Source: Candidatus Peribacteraceae bacterium (lineage in GTDB: Bacteria; Patescibacteriota; Gracilibacteria; JAHISY01). Taken from it: 36,606 nucleotides of DNA. Positions within the stretch are counted from its first letter, which is position 1, and the number at the start of each line of letters is the position of its first letter. A model generated the notes under the pieces. That model was not told the origin of the DNA, ran no database searches, and saw only the letters and a list, made by a program, of their open reading frames with translations. Position numbers and translations under genes: made by a program. The DNA is taken from contig JAIPIJ010000004.1 of the NCBI GenBank assembly GCA_021734705.1, positions 1-36,606 on the forward strand. Reading direction: 5' to 3'. Shown piece after piece: positions 1 to 9,053 of this stretch.

Positions 1-68
1 TCCGAGAGGAGTCGAACCTCTGACCTTCCCGATGTCCATCGGGACGCTCTAACCAATTCGACAAATCT
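1..68 (-). pseudogene. Decayed tRNA-Val-like copy, cut by the window edge
   Basis: Read on the minus strand this resembles the neighbouring tRNA-Val from the D-loop (GGTTAGAGC) through an intact T-arm (AGAGG-TTCGACT-CCTCT). The D-stem 5' half has lost pairing and the 5' acceptor strand does not match. The anticodon arm is replaced by a palindromic stretch (CCCGATG / CATCGGG), giving an abnormal loop. The acceptor 3' side lies outside the window. It is probably a non-functional duplicate; a functional but unusual tRNA cannot be fully excluded because the end is missing. Confidence 0.6.
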
Positions 69-86
69 ATTTTATCGAAATCAAAC

Positions 87-163
87 TGGTGGGTCCGAGA
101 GGAGTCGAACCTCTGACCTCATCCACGTCAAGGATGCGCTCTAACCAACTGAGCTACGAACCC
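87..163 (-). tRNA. tRNA-Val (anticodon GAC), CCA encoded
   Basis: A full cloverleaf can be drawn on the minus strand. The acceptor stem pairs GGGTTCG with CGGACCC, the D-arm is GCTC/GAGC, and the anticodon arm is CATCC-TTGACGT-GGATG, which places GAC at positions 34-36. The T-arm is AGAGG-TTCGACT-CCTCT. The discriminator base is A, followed by a genomically encoded CCA at 87-89. It lies between two decayed copies of itself, and the five bases upstream of its 5' end match those upstream of the 186-251 copy, so the cluster arose by tandem duplication. Confidence 0.95.
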
Positions 164-185
164 GTGATTTCAAAGTGTTTTAATT

Positions 186-251
186 TTGCTGCTTTAGAAC
201 CTATGACCTTCCCGCAAAGCGGGACGCTCTAACCAACTGAGCTAAGAACCC
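186..251 (-). pseudogene. Decayed tRNA-Val-like copy with palindromic anticodon arm
   Basis: The 5' half (GGGTTCTTAGCTCAG and on to GGTTAGAGC) is nearly identical to the tRNA-Val gene at 87-163. The anticodon arm is replaced by the mini-palindrome CCCGC-TTT-GCGGG. The T-arm is destroyed: the 3' half of its stem no longer matches, and no acceptor 3' strand or CCA can be found. The sequence just 5' of it (CACGGG boundary, AAATCAC) is shared with the true tRNA-Val. A pseudogene made by tandem duplication and later insertion or conversion is the best reading. Confidence 0.75.
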
Positions 252-266
252 GTGATTTTAAGGCGA

Positions 267-341
267 TGGCAGGGCCAAGGGGAATCGAACCCCTGTTACC
301 AGGATGAGAACCTGGCGTCCTAACCACTAGACGATGGCCCC
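267..341 (-). tRNA. tRNA-Glu (anticodon CTC), CCA encoded
   Basis: Minus-strand cloverleaf with acceptor GGGGCCA/TGGCCCT (first pair G-U) and anticodon arm CCAGG-TTCTCAT-CCTGG, which puts CTC at positions 34-36. The T-arm is CAGGGG-TTCGATT-CCCCTT. The discriminator is G and CCA is encoded at 267-269. CTC reads GAG codons; no TTC-anticodon tRNA-Glu is visible in the window. It lies downstream of a predicted promoter (435-463, minus) with a heptamer-period repeat in between. Confidence 0.95.
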
Positions 342-344
342 GTG

Positions 345-380
345 GAGTTGCTAGTTACTAGTCGCTAGTAATTAGTCGTT
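345..380. repeat. Heptamer-period tandem repeat (CTAGTAA/CTAGCGA family)
   Basis: Five 7-nt units can be read on the plus strand: GAGTTGC, TAGTTAC, TAGTCGC, TAGTAAT, TAGTCGT. They lie in the 5' leader of tRNA-Glu. The same family recurs upstream of tRNA-Gly (16894-16921) and between the two RND-pump genes (6686-6720). Confidence 0.75.
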
Positions 381-434
381 ATGGCTCCTTAAGGCTCTTC
401 ATAATCTTTATCATCCTTTAACAAGAGCCGCGGA

Positions 435-463
435 ATTTTAACGAAAGATTTTTTTTCTAACAA
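435..463 (-). promoter_or_regulatory. Predicted promoter of the tRNA-Glu/tRNA-Val cluster
   Basis: On the minus strand a TTGTTA -35 (458-463) is followed after 17 bp by a TAAAAT -10 (435-440). It points toward tRNA-Glu, whose 5' end is about 95 bp downstream. A GGCTCTT...AAGAGCC inverted repeat and a heptamer array lie in the leader. Confidence 0.55.
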
Positions 464-1820
<1,357 letters not shown>

Positions 1821-1849
1821 ATCAAAAAGTAATAAAATACCTCTCGCGG

Positions 1850-1858
1850 ATTTTAACA
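1850..1858 (-). promoter_or_regulatory. Predicted extended -10 promoter of eno
   Basis: TGTTAAAAT on the minus strand, 72 nt before the ATG. This predicts a leader of about 65 nt that contains the GATTAAG heptamer array. No good -35 is visible, as expected for an extended -10 promoter. Confidence 0.45.
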
Positions 1859-1880
1859 AATTACATAAAAATCTTATTGT

Positions 1881-1909
1881 TTAATCCTTAATCCTTACCA
1901 ACTTAATCC
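1881..1909. repeat. Heptamer-period repeat upstream of proB (TTAATCC family)
   Basis: Units TTAATCC, TTAATCC and TTACCAA, then CTTAATCC, ending 8 nt before the proB ATG. It is inverted relative to the array next to eno. Confidence 0.65.
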
Positions 1910-1917
1910 TCACAAAA

Positions 1918-2679
1918 ATGAGTCGCGTAGTCATCAAAATCGGCACTAATCTCCTCACCCTCGAGGACGGCTCGTTAAATTCTGAATTTATCGAGAAAAT
2001 CTCGCGGGAAATTAAAAAGCTGGTTACTAATGGCTCTGAGGTGGCACTAGTCACGAGTGGTGCAGTCGCTGCCGGTCGGGGCGAGTTGAAGATCGACCGC
2101 GTAGATAATGAGACTCTGCACGAAAAGCAGGCTCTTGCCGCCGTCGGCCAAGGCAGCCTGATGCAGAAGTATTACAAATACTTCACCCTCGGTGAAGATA
2201 TCCGCATTGCCCAAATCCTGCTCACGCCACTCGATTTCGAGAATCTCGACACACTACAAAATACGCATAACACTCTGAAACTCCTCCTCACCCGCAAAGT
2301 CCTGCCGATCGTCAATGAAAACGATGTAACCTCGACCGACGAACTGAAATACATGGCCAACGACAAACTCGCTGCCCGAGTCGCGAACCTAATCGGTGCG
2401 GATTCAATCATCCTGCTGACTGATGTAGACGGAATGTTTGAAGAAGAACCTCACGAAAATCCCAAAGCAAAATTGGTAAAAACCATCGACAAACGGCATC
2501 TCAAGAAGTACTTCGAAATGGCCGGAGCGGCCAAAGCCAACGGCCACGGCGGTATGCAGACCAAGCTCGAAGCCGCCAAGCTCTCCGAGTGTGAGGTCTT
2601 CATCGCTAACGGCAATACGAAAAACGTGCTATCAAAGATCGTGCTGAATAACGAAAATCCGGGTACAGTGATTCGCTAA
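1918..2679 (+). CDS. proB: Glutamate 5-kinase, catalytic domain only
   Basis: Phosphorylates L-glutamate to gamma-glutamyl phosphate, the first step of proline synthesis. The 253-residue protein is an amino-acid kinase fold with VVIKIGTN at the N-terminus (phosphate-binding Lys), LVTSGAVAAG, VNENDVTST, LTDVDGMF and the lysine-containing GHGGMQTKLEAAKL. The C-terminal PUA domain of the long (E. coli-type, about 367-residue) form is absent, and the protein matches the shorter class of the family. The ATG at 1918 gives the expected N-terminus; no Shine-Dalgarno is seen, only a heptamer tract. No proA partner is in the window. It is divergent from eno across 140 bp. Confidence 0.95.
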   Translation: MSRVVIKIGTNLLTLEDGSLNSEFIEKISREIKKLVTNGSEVALVTSGAVAAGRGELKIDRVDNETLHEKQALAAVGQGSLMQKYYKYFTLGEDIRIAQILLTPLDFENLDTLQNTHNTLKLLLTRKVLPIVNENDVTSTDELKYMANDKLAARVANLIGADSIILLTDVDGMFEEEPHENPKAKLVKTIDKRHLKKYFEMAGAAKANGHGGMQTKLEAAKLSECEVFIANGNTKNVLSKIVLNNENPGTVIR

Positions 2680-2689
2680 AGACCTGGCA

Positions 2690-2710
2690 TTACAAAGCAG
2701 AGCTTTGTAA
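2690..2710. repeat. REP-like hairpin A of the RAYT unit
   Basis: Perfect 9-bp stem TTACAAAGC with an AGA triloop, followed by CGAGGAG. It lies 160 bp upstream of the RAYT gene, in the same orientation as hairpin C and with the same downstream GAGGA tag. Confidence 0.75.
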
Positions 2711-2816
2711 CGAGGAGCGGTGGTTTCACAATGGGGGACAAGAATACGCTTCGCAAAAAGAAGGAGAGGGTGGACTTCACGACGAGAGACGGAGCAGCTG
2801 CTATACTTACCTCTTG

Positions 2817-2837
2817 TTCCCAAGCTCTGCTTGGGAA
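2817..2837. repeat. REP-like hairpin B of the RAYT unit, inverted
   Basis: Perfect 9-bp stem TTCCCAAGC with a TCT loop; read on the minus strand it has the AGA loop and a CAAGAGG tail, so it is the inverted partner of hairpins A and C. It ends 32 bp before the transposase start codon. Confidence 0.75.
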
Positions 2838-2869
2838 TACTCCGTTAACCACCTCGCTAACCGAACAAC

Positions 2870-3403
2870 ATGCGCAGTAGATACCGCTGGGCCGAAGAGG
2901 ATGCTCCTCATTTCTTAACTATGACGATCGTAGAGTGGCTGCCTGTTTTCAGAAACCAAAAATACTTTGAAATCATCACTCATTCTTTGGAATTTTGCCG
3001 TAAAAATAAAGGTCTCAAAATTCACACCTATGTCATCCTCGATAACCATTTGCACTTAATTGCTTCAGGAAAAAATCTGGCGAACACAATCAAAGAATTC
3101 AAAAGCTTCACTGCTCGAGAAATAGTAGACAATCTGCAAAAAGATAAAAAAGCTGAAATATTGGAAAAATTGGCTTTCCACAAAAAAAGCTATAAGCAAG
3201 ATAGTGAACATCAGGTTTGGCAAGAAGGAAGCCATCCTCAGCTAGTTGTCAGCGATGATATGCTCGATCAAAAGATTGATTATATTCATCTAAATCCCGT
3301 GAAAAGAGGCTTGGTAACAGATTCTGAAGATTGGGTGTATTCCAGTGCAAAAAACTATGCTAGCAGGAAAGGAGCTATCGAAGTAGATTTTTTGGAGGCT
3401 TAA
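2870..3403 (+). CDS. REP-associated tyrosine transposase (RAYT, Y1/HUH family)
   Basis: The 177-residue protein belongs to the IS200/Y1-transposase superfamily, single-strand nucleases that recognise hairpins. Visible motifs are the HUH pair in DNHLHLIA (about residues 62-69) and the family signature DYIHLNPVKRGLV (about residues 137-149), then SSAKNYAS. A catalytic tyrosine is expected in or near these segments. RAYTs are usually single-copy, domesticated, and move or maintain nearby REP hairpins. Here three such hairpins (2690, 2817 inverted, 3426) frame the gene, which is a classic RAYT/REP layout. The N-terminus (RYRWAEEDAPHFLTMTI) is complete and no frameshift is seen. ATG start; no clear Shine-Dalgarno. 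Confidence 0.9.
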   Translation: MRSRYRWAEEDAPHFLTMTIVEWLPVFRNQKYFEIITHSLEFCRKNKGLKIHTYVILDNHLHLIASGKNLANTIKEFKSFTAREIVDNLQKDKKAEILEKLAFHKKSYKQDSEHQVWQEGSHPQLVVSDDMLDQKIDYIHLNPVKRGLVTDSEDWVYSSAKNYASRKGAIEVDFLEA

Positions 3404-3425
3404 ATGGCGCGTGATAAAAAAAGAC

Positions 3426-3448
3426 GTTACGAAGCAGAGCTTCGTAAC
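3426..3448. repeat. REP-like hairpin C of the RAYT unit
   Basis: Perfect 10-bp stem GTTACGAAGC with an AGA loop, followed by GAGGA. It differs from hairpin A at the third stem position from the loop side, with both stem strands changed together, so pairing is conserved. It sits between the convergent RAYT and RND-transporter genes and may also act as a terminator. Confidence 0.75.
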
Positions 3449-3464
3449 GAGGAAAATCCTTTCT

Positions 3465-6400
3465 CTATTCTAAATGCTCGACTTCCCGAATCTCTTTTTC
3501 ATTTTCGAGCGCGTTGTAAAAAATCGGCACCATCACCAGAGTCAGGACCGTCGCGAAGATGATTCCGAAGAAAATTGATAGTGCCAGGTCAATCCACATC
3601 TCATCGGCCCACACTAGTGGCAAGACTCCACAAGCTGTCGTAACCGTCGTGAGGATAATTGGCTGTAGGCGGTCGCCGGCCGAGCTGACAATTGCCTCAA
3701 GTTTTTCCATACCATCACGGATCTTGTTATTAATCCGGTCGATCAAAACAATCGCGTCGTTCACAACGACACCCAGTAGCGCGACAATGCCTATGAAACC
3801 CGGGAAAGAAAAATTACGCCCCAGTAGTGTCAGTCCGGTAAACACACCAATCAGAGCTAGTGGCAGGGTAAAAGTAATGATGAAAGGCTGGCGGTAGGAA
3901 TTGAACTGCAAAACTAAAATCAAGACGATCAGGAAGAGCCCGAAGATCATGGCTTGGCCCAGCGAAGCAAAAGACTCAGTCACGTCCTCCGTCTCACCAC
4001 CCAGCTCGATTCGCACAGCGTCTGGAATCTCCATCTGATTTACTTGGGCGAGAATCTCGGCAGAGATTTCACTAGCTAGGAAGCCCTCTTCGACATAAGC
4101 CGTAGCACTCACAATCGTCTCAGTATCGCGGTGGTGAATCGCTGTGACAGCTGGATTCAGCTCAATCGTTGCCAACTCGGAAACCGGCACTAGGCCTTTG
4201 GGTGTCGAGATCAACAAGTTTTGAATTTGGGAAATATCGCGCGGCGAATTCCGACAGATAGTAATTTTGTCGCGCCGCTCAATCAAAGTAGTTTCTAAAT
4301 CATTCTTACAGTCTTCTGTGCGGAAATCGAGCGAAACCACTATCGGAGTTTCCTCACCACTACGTAGGATTTTGACCGAATCGTTGCCGAAAACAGCCGA
4401 GCGTAAGTCACCCGCTACGCTCGCGGCTGACACTCCGTAGAAATTTAAGCGGTCGCGCTTGAGCTTAAAGTGAAATTCACCCGTACCGTGTTCGATATTA
4501 TTATCAACATCGCGTGTCCCTTCGATTGATTCAATGACCTGTGTGAGATCTGACGCGACCCGTTCAAGCTCAGCGATGTTTTCTCCGATCACCCGTAGCT
4601 CAACCGGAGCGCCAGTCGGCGGACCAGCCTCGATTTCAGAGACCTCGACATCCGCCTCAGTGATTGATCTAACTTCATCACGCATCTGGTCTGCGATCTC
4701 CCAGCTTTTTAGCATCCGCTCGCTTTCGTCGAGCAGATTAACAGTAATCGAGGCCTTGTTGGATCCACTTGCAGAACTAGAAAAAATCGAAAGGCCAGAA
4801 GAGGTGCCACCGAGAATAGTCACGAAATTATCTACCTCCGGCAACTTCATCACCATCTGCTCAACGGTATCGACAGTTTTAGCTGTCTCTTCCAGCACAG
4901 TCCCAACCGGACGCTCAATATTGACCGTGAAGAATTCAAAATCAACCGACGGGAACATCTGGACTTTGAGAATGCCGATAATCGGAAAAGTGACCGTCAC
5001 CAACGAAGCGATGATCATTCCGATGATCCAGCTGCGGCGCCTTTTCTTCGAGCTTAAAATTCGGCGGATCTTGACTAGGTACCATCTCCGCAGAGGATTA
5101 ATCCAGCGGCTCAAAATCGGGTCTTTATCTTTCTTGTGTTCGGGTCGTTTGTGGTAATCCCGAAAAACTCGCGCCGCTATCGCCGACAATATAAAAAGTG
5201 CAATAAAGAGCGAAGACAGCAATGTAATCGAAACCGTAATCGGGATATGTTTGACGAATTCACCCATGATGCCAGTCATCATCGCCATCGGGATGAAGAC
5301 CGCAACAGTCGTCAAAGTACCCGAGATTAGCGGAGCCCGGTAGGTTTTGATCGCCAAAAGTGCGGCCTCCCGCCCACTCAAATTTTTAGTCTTCACTCCC
5401 TCGTAAACCCCTTCCATTATCACGATTGAAGTGTCGACCACCAAGCCGAGAGACAGCACTAATGAAAAAAGTACTAGGTCATTGAGAGTCTCTCCGGCAA
5501 AGCGCAGGAATATAAAAGAGATCAGAAAAATCAGCGGGATAGAGAAACCAACCATCAAACCCTCTTTGAGCCCCAGCGCCAAAAAGAGCACGATAAAGAT
5601 AATCGCAATGGTCTGAGCGCCACTACGGCCTAGCGTCGTAACACTCTCGTAGATATATTTGGACCAGTCGTTGGTGATCAAGATCTCCGCAGAAGGCGGC
5701 AGCTTCTCTTTTCGGAAATTCTCAGCTGAATCTTTAACTTCTTCGGCAATCTCGATGATGTTGGCGCCAGTTTTTTTCTTGACCTGCAGGGTAACCGAAT
5801 CTCGAAAGGTCTGGTCATCAAAGGTGTAAACGCGAGCATCACTGCTTTTTTCGGCAAAAACTTCGCGGACTTCAGCAACATCCCTGAGGAGAATGTTTTG
5901 GCCACCGAGTGAAGCGATCGGCAAATCAAGCAATTCATCGGCCGAAGCGAATTGGCCTTTGAGCGAAGCCGTGTAGTAAAAATCATTAACCAGCAGCGAG
6001 CCGATCGGCGAATCAATATGATTAGCTGAAATCGCTGAGACGATTGAGGAAAGTGAAAGGCTGTAGCCCTCCAGCTTTTGAATATCGACAATCACCTGAA
6101 CTTCCTCATTCTGAATACCGGAGAGCAAAACTTCCGAGACTCCCGCAATCGCTTCTAGCTCGTCCTGTAAATCCTCACCAAAATTTTTGAGGTCGCGCGG
6201 TGGCAGGTTCGAGAGGATCGAAACGGTGATAATCGGCTGATCGTCAATGCGAATCTCGGTCACGACCGGATCAGTCGCATCTTCGGGCAAATCCGATTTG
6301 GCGGTCTCGACTTCATCACGCAAATCCCGAATCGACTCTTCGAGATCGGCGTCGGCCTCAAACTCGACTGAGATCGAGCTGATGCCCTCCCGGGAAGCCG

Positions 6401-6683
6401 AAGTCAGCTCTTCTAAGTTTTCGAGGTTCTGCAGCTTCTCCTCCATCCGGTCTGTCACCAGCTTCTCGATGTCTGCTGGTGAAGCGCCCGGATAGGCCGT
6501 CGTCACCATCGCAAACGGAATCTTGACCTCTGGATCAGACTCCAGCGGAAGGCTGAAAAGTGAGAATAGCCCAAAAGTAAAGAGTGTGATGATCACAAGC
6601 ATGGCAACCCGCCAGTTATTCACGAAAAAGCCCCAAAACGATTCGCTAGTTTTCGCGATGGCTTTTTCTTCTTGCGGGGTCAA
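3465..6683 (-). CDS. RND-family efflux transporter (AcrB/HAE-type)
   Basis: Proton-driven inner-membrane pump subunit of 1072 residues, close to normal family length. It has the internal duplication of RND proteins: one TM helix near residues 24-48, a large extracytoplasmic loop, TM bundles around residues 340-500 and 880-1060, and a second large loop between. The helix-4 motif is GLVVDTSIVIMEG: one Asp is kept where AcrB has Asp-Asp. The helix-10 motif is GVVVNDAIVLID, with Asn where AcrB has its relay Lys. This pattern is common in non-AcrB RND branches. The start codon is TTG; no in-frame ATG gives a better N-terminus. It lies downstream of the membrane-fusion gene in the same direction. 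No outer-membrane factor gene is in the window. The substrate cannot be told. Confidence 0.93.
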   Translation of the reverse strand: MTPQEEKAIAKTSESFWGFFVNNWRVAMLVIITLFTFGLFSLFSLPLESDPEVKIPFAMVTTAYPGASPADIEKLVTDRMEEKLQNLENLEELTSASREGISSISVEFEADADLEESIRDLRDEVETAKSDLPEDATDPVVTEIRIDDQPIITVSILSNLPPRDLKNFGEDLQDELEAIAGVSEVLLSGIQNEEVQVIVDIQKLEGYSLSLSSIVSAISANHIDSPIGSLLVNDFYYTASLKGQFASADELLDLPIASLGGQNILLRDVAEVREVFAEKSSDARVYTFDDQTFRDSVTLQVKKKTGANIIEIAEEVKDSAENFRKEKLPPSAEILITNDWSKYIYESVTTLGRSGAQTIAIIFIVLFLALGLKEGLMVGFSIPLIFLISFIFLRFAGETLNDLVLFSLVLSLGLVVDTSIVIMEGVYEGVKTKNLSGREAALLAIKTYRAPLISGTLTTVAVFIPMAMMTGIMGEFVKHIPITVSITLLSSLFIALFILSAIAARVFRDYHKRPEHKKDKDPILSRWINPLRRWYLVKIRRILSSKKRRRSWIIGMIIASLVTVTFPIIGILKVQMFPSVDFEFFTVNIERPVGTVLEETAKTVDTVEQMVMKLPEVDNFVTILGGTSSGLSIFSSSASGSNKASITVNLLDESERMLKSWEIADQMRDEVRSITEADVEVSEIEAGPPTGAPVELRVIGENIAELERVASDLTQVIESIEGTRDVDNNIEHGTGEFHFKLKRDRLNFYGVSAASVAGDLRSAVFGNDSVKILRSGEETPIVVSLDFRTEDCKNDLETTLIERRDKITICRNSPRDISQIQNLLISTPKGLVPVSELATIELNPAVTAIHHRDTETIVSATAYVEEGFLASEISAEILAQVNQMEIPDAVRIELGGETEDVTESFASLGQAMIFGLFLIVLILVLQFNSYRQPFIITFTLPLALIGVFTGLTLLGRNFSFPGFIGIVALLGVVVNDAIVLIDRINNKIRDGMEKLEAIVSSAGDRLQPIILTTVTTACGVLPLVWADEMWIDLALSIFFGIIFATVLTLVMVPIFYNALENEKEIREVEHLE

Positions 6684-6685
6684 AT

Positions 6686-6759
6686 TAGTTGCTGGTTACT
6701 AGTTGCTAGTTGCTGGTAGCCAATGCCGCAATTCTCCAATTGCACATTGCACGTTGAAA
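6686..6759. repeat. Heptamer-period repeats between the two pump genes
   Basis: Five units (TAGTTGC, TGGTTAC, TAGTTGC, TAGTTGC, TGGTAGC) are followed by a second set with a different consensus (ATTGCAC, ATTGCAC, GTTGAAA). Almost the entire 77-bp spacer is made of these repeats, so it holds no visible promoter or Shine-Dalgarno for the downstream transporter. Confidence 0.75.
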
Positions 6760-6760
6760 A

Positions 6761-8512
6761 TTAATTAACGACTTCGATCGCAATCTCGTCTTTAGCTTCG
6801 TCAAGTACGCGACCACCTTCGACAATCACCTCTTCGCCCATCTCAAGTCCGCTGATAATTTCAACGTACTCCCCTTCTAAAGCGCCAAGTATGATCGGCC
6901 GCTTAAGCGCTTGGCCGTCTTCGACCACCCAAATGAAATTACCCGAAGCCAAAATATTAATCGCCGTAAGTGGAAGAAAAATACGCTTATCGTTCTCGGA
7001 ATTGCCTTCGCCAATCTGGAAACGCAATTTTACGAATTCTCCCGGTTGGAGATAGGGGTTCTGGTGGTAAATTTCGACAGCGTATTTCTTGGTTACTGGG
7101 TCGGCCGAAGGGGCAATTGATGCAATCACGTCAGAACTTCTGGTAGCAATCTTGACTTCGTCTCCGACGTGGACCTTACGGACTTCGGCAGCCGAGAGAT
7201 AGGCGACAATTTTGAGCTGCGAAGCATCCTCCACTCGGACCAGCGTCGCCCCAGCCGCAATCTCATCACCCGCTTCGACTTCGACCGCCGTCACTTTGCC
7301 GGTGAAAGGTGCTCGAATCGTGAGCTTCGATACAGAAATTTGAGCCTGGTTCAGGTTGCCAGCAATAGAATTCAGCGAGGCTGCCGCTGAAGTTTTTGAA
7401 AGTTCGGCAGATTTTTGCGCCGATTCGAGCGCCGCCTTGGCTGACTCGACTGCCTGGCGGGCTGATTGCTCATTGGCGGAAAGTTGGGCCAGCGTGGCAG
7501 CGTAATTCGCTTCAGCCGAAAGCACTGATTGGGAAGTTCCGTTCGAATTTTGGGCAGCTGAATCCAGTGCCGCTTTGGCTGAATCCAGAGTCGAGATCGC
7601 TGTCCGAACAGTCGAGATTTGGGTATTGATTATCGAGATATCGGAATTCAAAGTAGTCTGCGTATAATCTGAACCGACGTTTGAATTATTAAGCACATCG
7701 AGTGTCTTGATTGCAGCATTCTCCGCTAACTCCAATAATTTCCGGGCCGAATCGTAATCCGTCGGAGAAGTATTCAGAGCGATCAGCGCTGTTTCAATCG
7801 CATTTTCTGCAATTGGCTTGGACGCGGACTTAAAGGCACCAAGCAAATATTCGTAATCATCATTCGCATTCTTATTAATTGGCGAAACACCGATGATCTC
7901 GTCACAATCTGTCACAGCTGCATCAGCCGTCGGAGAAGCCGACCGGACTGCGTTATCGAGCGTAGTCTGCGCGGAAGAAACTGAAAGCCCACTGGAAAGC
8001 TTGGCCGCATTCAAAGTCTCTTCGGCCTGCAAACGCAAGGCTTCGTTCTGGGCCAAAGTGTTGGCAAGTGAGATTTGAGCAGTTTCGAGGCCAACCTGAG
8101 CTGATTCAACTGACTTCTCAGCCGAAAGCTGCGTTTGGGTCAGCGAATTCTGTGCATTGACGTAGGCCGCCCCAGCCGTCGAACGGCTCGAACTGACGCT
8201 GGCCGAAGATAGCTGAAGTAAAGTTTGTCCCGCCCGAACTTCAGCACCGACTTTCACGAAAACATTTTGCACGTCAGCGCGGACCTCAGAGGTCAGCGTG
8301 GCTGATTTCACGGCTTGAACTTCACCGGTTGTCGTGATCTCTCGGGAAAGGCCCGGAGCGACTATCGCCGTTTCGACCGATGGTATGTAGGTCTCATCTA
8401 CTACAGAGTCTTCTGAGTTGTCTCCGCAACCGACAGCGGTGAAAGCAAACACAATGGTAAGCCCGACTGCAGTAATCTTGCCGTAATTTCGCTTTAGAAT
8501 TTTGTAAATCAT
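6761..8512 (-). CDS. Lipoprotein membrane-fusion protein (HlyD/AcrA family) of an RND pump
   Basis: The 583-residue protein has a hydrophobic leader ending in the lipobox-like AVGC with Cys29, so it is likely lipid-anchored. A lipoyl/barrel-sandwich half follows (VEVEAGDEIAAGATLVRV-type repeats near residues 85-105 and 405-430), split by a very long Ala/Ser/Gln-rich coiled-coil hairpin (about residues 115-390). A beta-barrel and membrane-proximal domain end the protein (GALEGEYVEIISGLEMGEEVIVEGG). AcrA has about 397 residues, so the hairpin is much longer than usual. Proteins of this kind bridge an RND pump to an exit duct or the cell wall. It has its own promoter (8520-8548) and probably a leaderless mRNA. 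It is followed by the transporter gene and preceded by marR. Confidence 0.9.
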   Translation of the reverse strand: MIYKILKRNYGKITAVGLTIVFAFTAVGCGDNSEDSVVDETYIPSVETAIVAPGLSREITTTGEVQAVKSATLTSEVRADVQNVFVKVGAEVRAGQTLLQLSSASVSSSRSTAGAAYVNAQNSLTQTQLSAEKSVESAQVGLETAQISLANTLAQNEALRLQAEETLNAAKLSSGLSVSSAQTTLDNAVRSASPTADAAVTDCDEIIGVSPINKNANDDYEYLLGAFKSASKPIAENAIETALIALNTSPTDYDSARKLLELAENAAIKTLDVLNNSNVGSDYTQTTLNSDISIINTQISTVRTAISTLDSAKAALDSAAQNSNGTSQSVLSAEANYAATLAQLSANEQSARQAVESAKAALESAQKSAELSKTSAAASLNSIAGNLNQAQISVSKLTIRAPFTGKVTAVEVEAGDEIAAGATLVRVEDASQLKIVAYLSAAEVRKVHVGDEVKIATRSSDVIASIAPSADPVTKKYAVEIYHQNPYLQPGEFVKLRFQIGEGNSENDKRIFLPLTAINILASGNFIWVVEDGQALKRPIILGALEGEYVEIISGLEMGEEVIVEGGRVLDEAKDEIAIEVVN

Positions 8513-8519
8513 TCTTATT

Positions 8520-8548
8520 ATTTTAACTTAAATTCGATAAAAAGTCAA
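8520..8548 (-). promoter_or_regulatory. Predicted promoter of the membrane-fusion gene
   Basis: TTGACT (-35, 8543-8548) and TAAAAT (-10, 8520-8525) are exactly 17 bp apart on the minus strand. The -10 ends 7 nt before the ATG, so transcription would start at or next to the start codon. This is the clearest sigma70-type promoter in the window. Confidence 0.7.
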
Positions 8549-8552
8549 CTAA

Positions 8553-9020
8553 TTACTTATCAAAAAGCTTTGGGATTTTCTGTTCATTCTCATCTATCGC
8601 TTTATTCAATTTCTTTAAGAAATTCATACAGCCCGCAATTTCTTTAGCCGAAAAGTGCTCTTCCAACTCGCGGGAAGACTTCTTGAATTTGTCACGCAGC
8701 TTCGTAAAAAGCTTTCTCCCTTTCGGAGTCACCGCCACAAAAACACTGCGCAGGTCTCCGCCCTTTTTACGCTGCAAGCGGTAGACCAAGCCCTCCTCCT
8801 CCAGCATGTTGATCCGCTGGCTAACGTTAGACTTAGTTCCCCCGGCGTATTTCATAATGGCACTCGGACGCTGTGGACCCTCATTCGACAGTAAACGCAA
8901 AATCCGAAACTGCGAACTAGTCGTGCCATTCGGAGAGAAAACAAAACGATTCGCGATCGTCTTCAGGCGGATAGCAGTGACGACAATCAATTCACCGACG
9001 GTAAGGGGAACTTTGGACAT
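8553..9020 (-). CDS. MarR-family transcriptional regulator
   Basis: A 155-residue winged helix-turn-helix protein. The HTH core is FRILRLLSNEGPQRPSAIM with the recognition helix in GTKSNVSQRINMLEEEGLV. The wing follows (RKKGGDLRSVFVAVTPKG), with the Asp-Leu-Arg turn typical of MarR. Terminal helices would form the dimer. These proteins usually repress an adjacent drug or stress gene and their own gene. It lies 40 bp upstream of, and on the same strand as, a membrane-fusion/RND pair, so control of that pump is the likely role (inference). A 10-bp inverted repeat at 9080-9103 is a candidate operator. Start codon ATG; no clear Shine-Dalgarno. Confidence 0.92.
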   Translation of the reverse strand: MSKVPLTVGELIVVTAIRLKTIANRFVFSPNGTTSSQFRILRLLSNEGPQRPSAIMKYAGGTKSNVSQRINMLEEEGLVYRLQRKKGGDLRSVFVAVTPKGRKLFTKLRDKFKKSSRELEEHFSAKEIAGCMNFLKKLNKAIDENEQKIPKLFDK

Positions 9021-9053
9021 TGTTTTAAAAATTAATTACTCAAACGGTTACCG

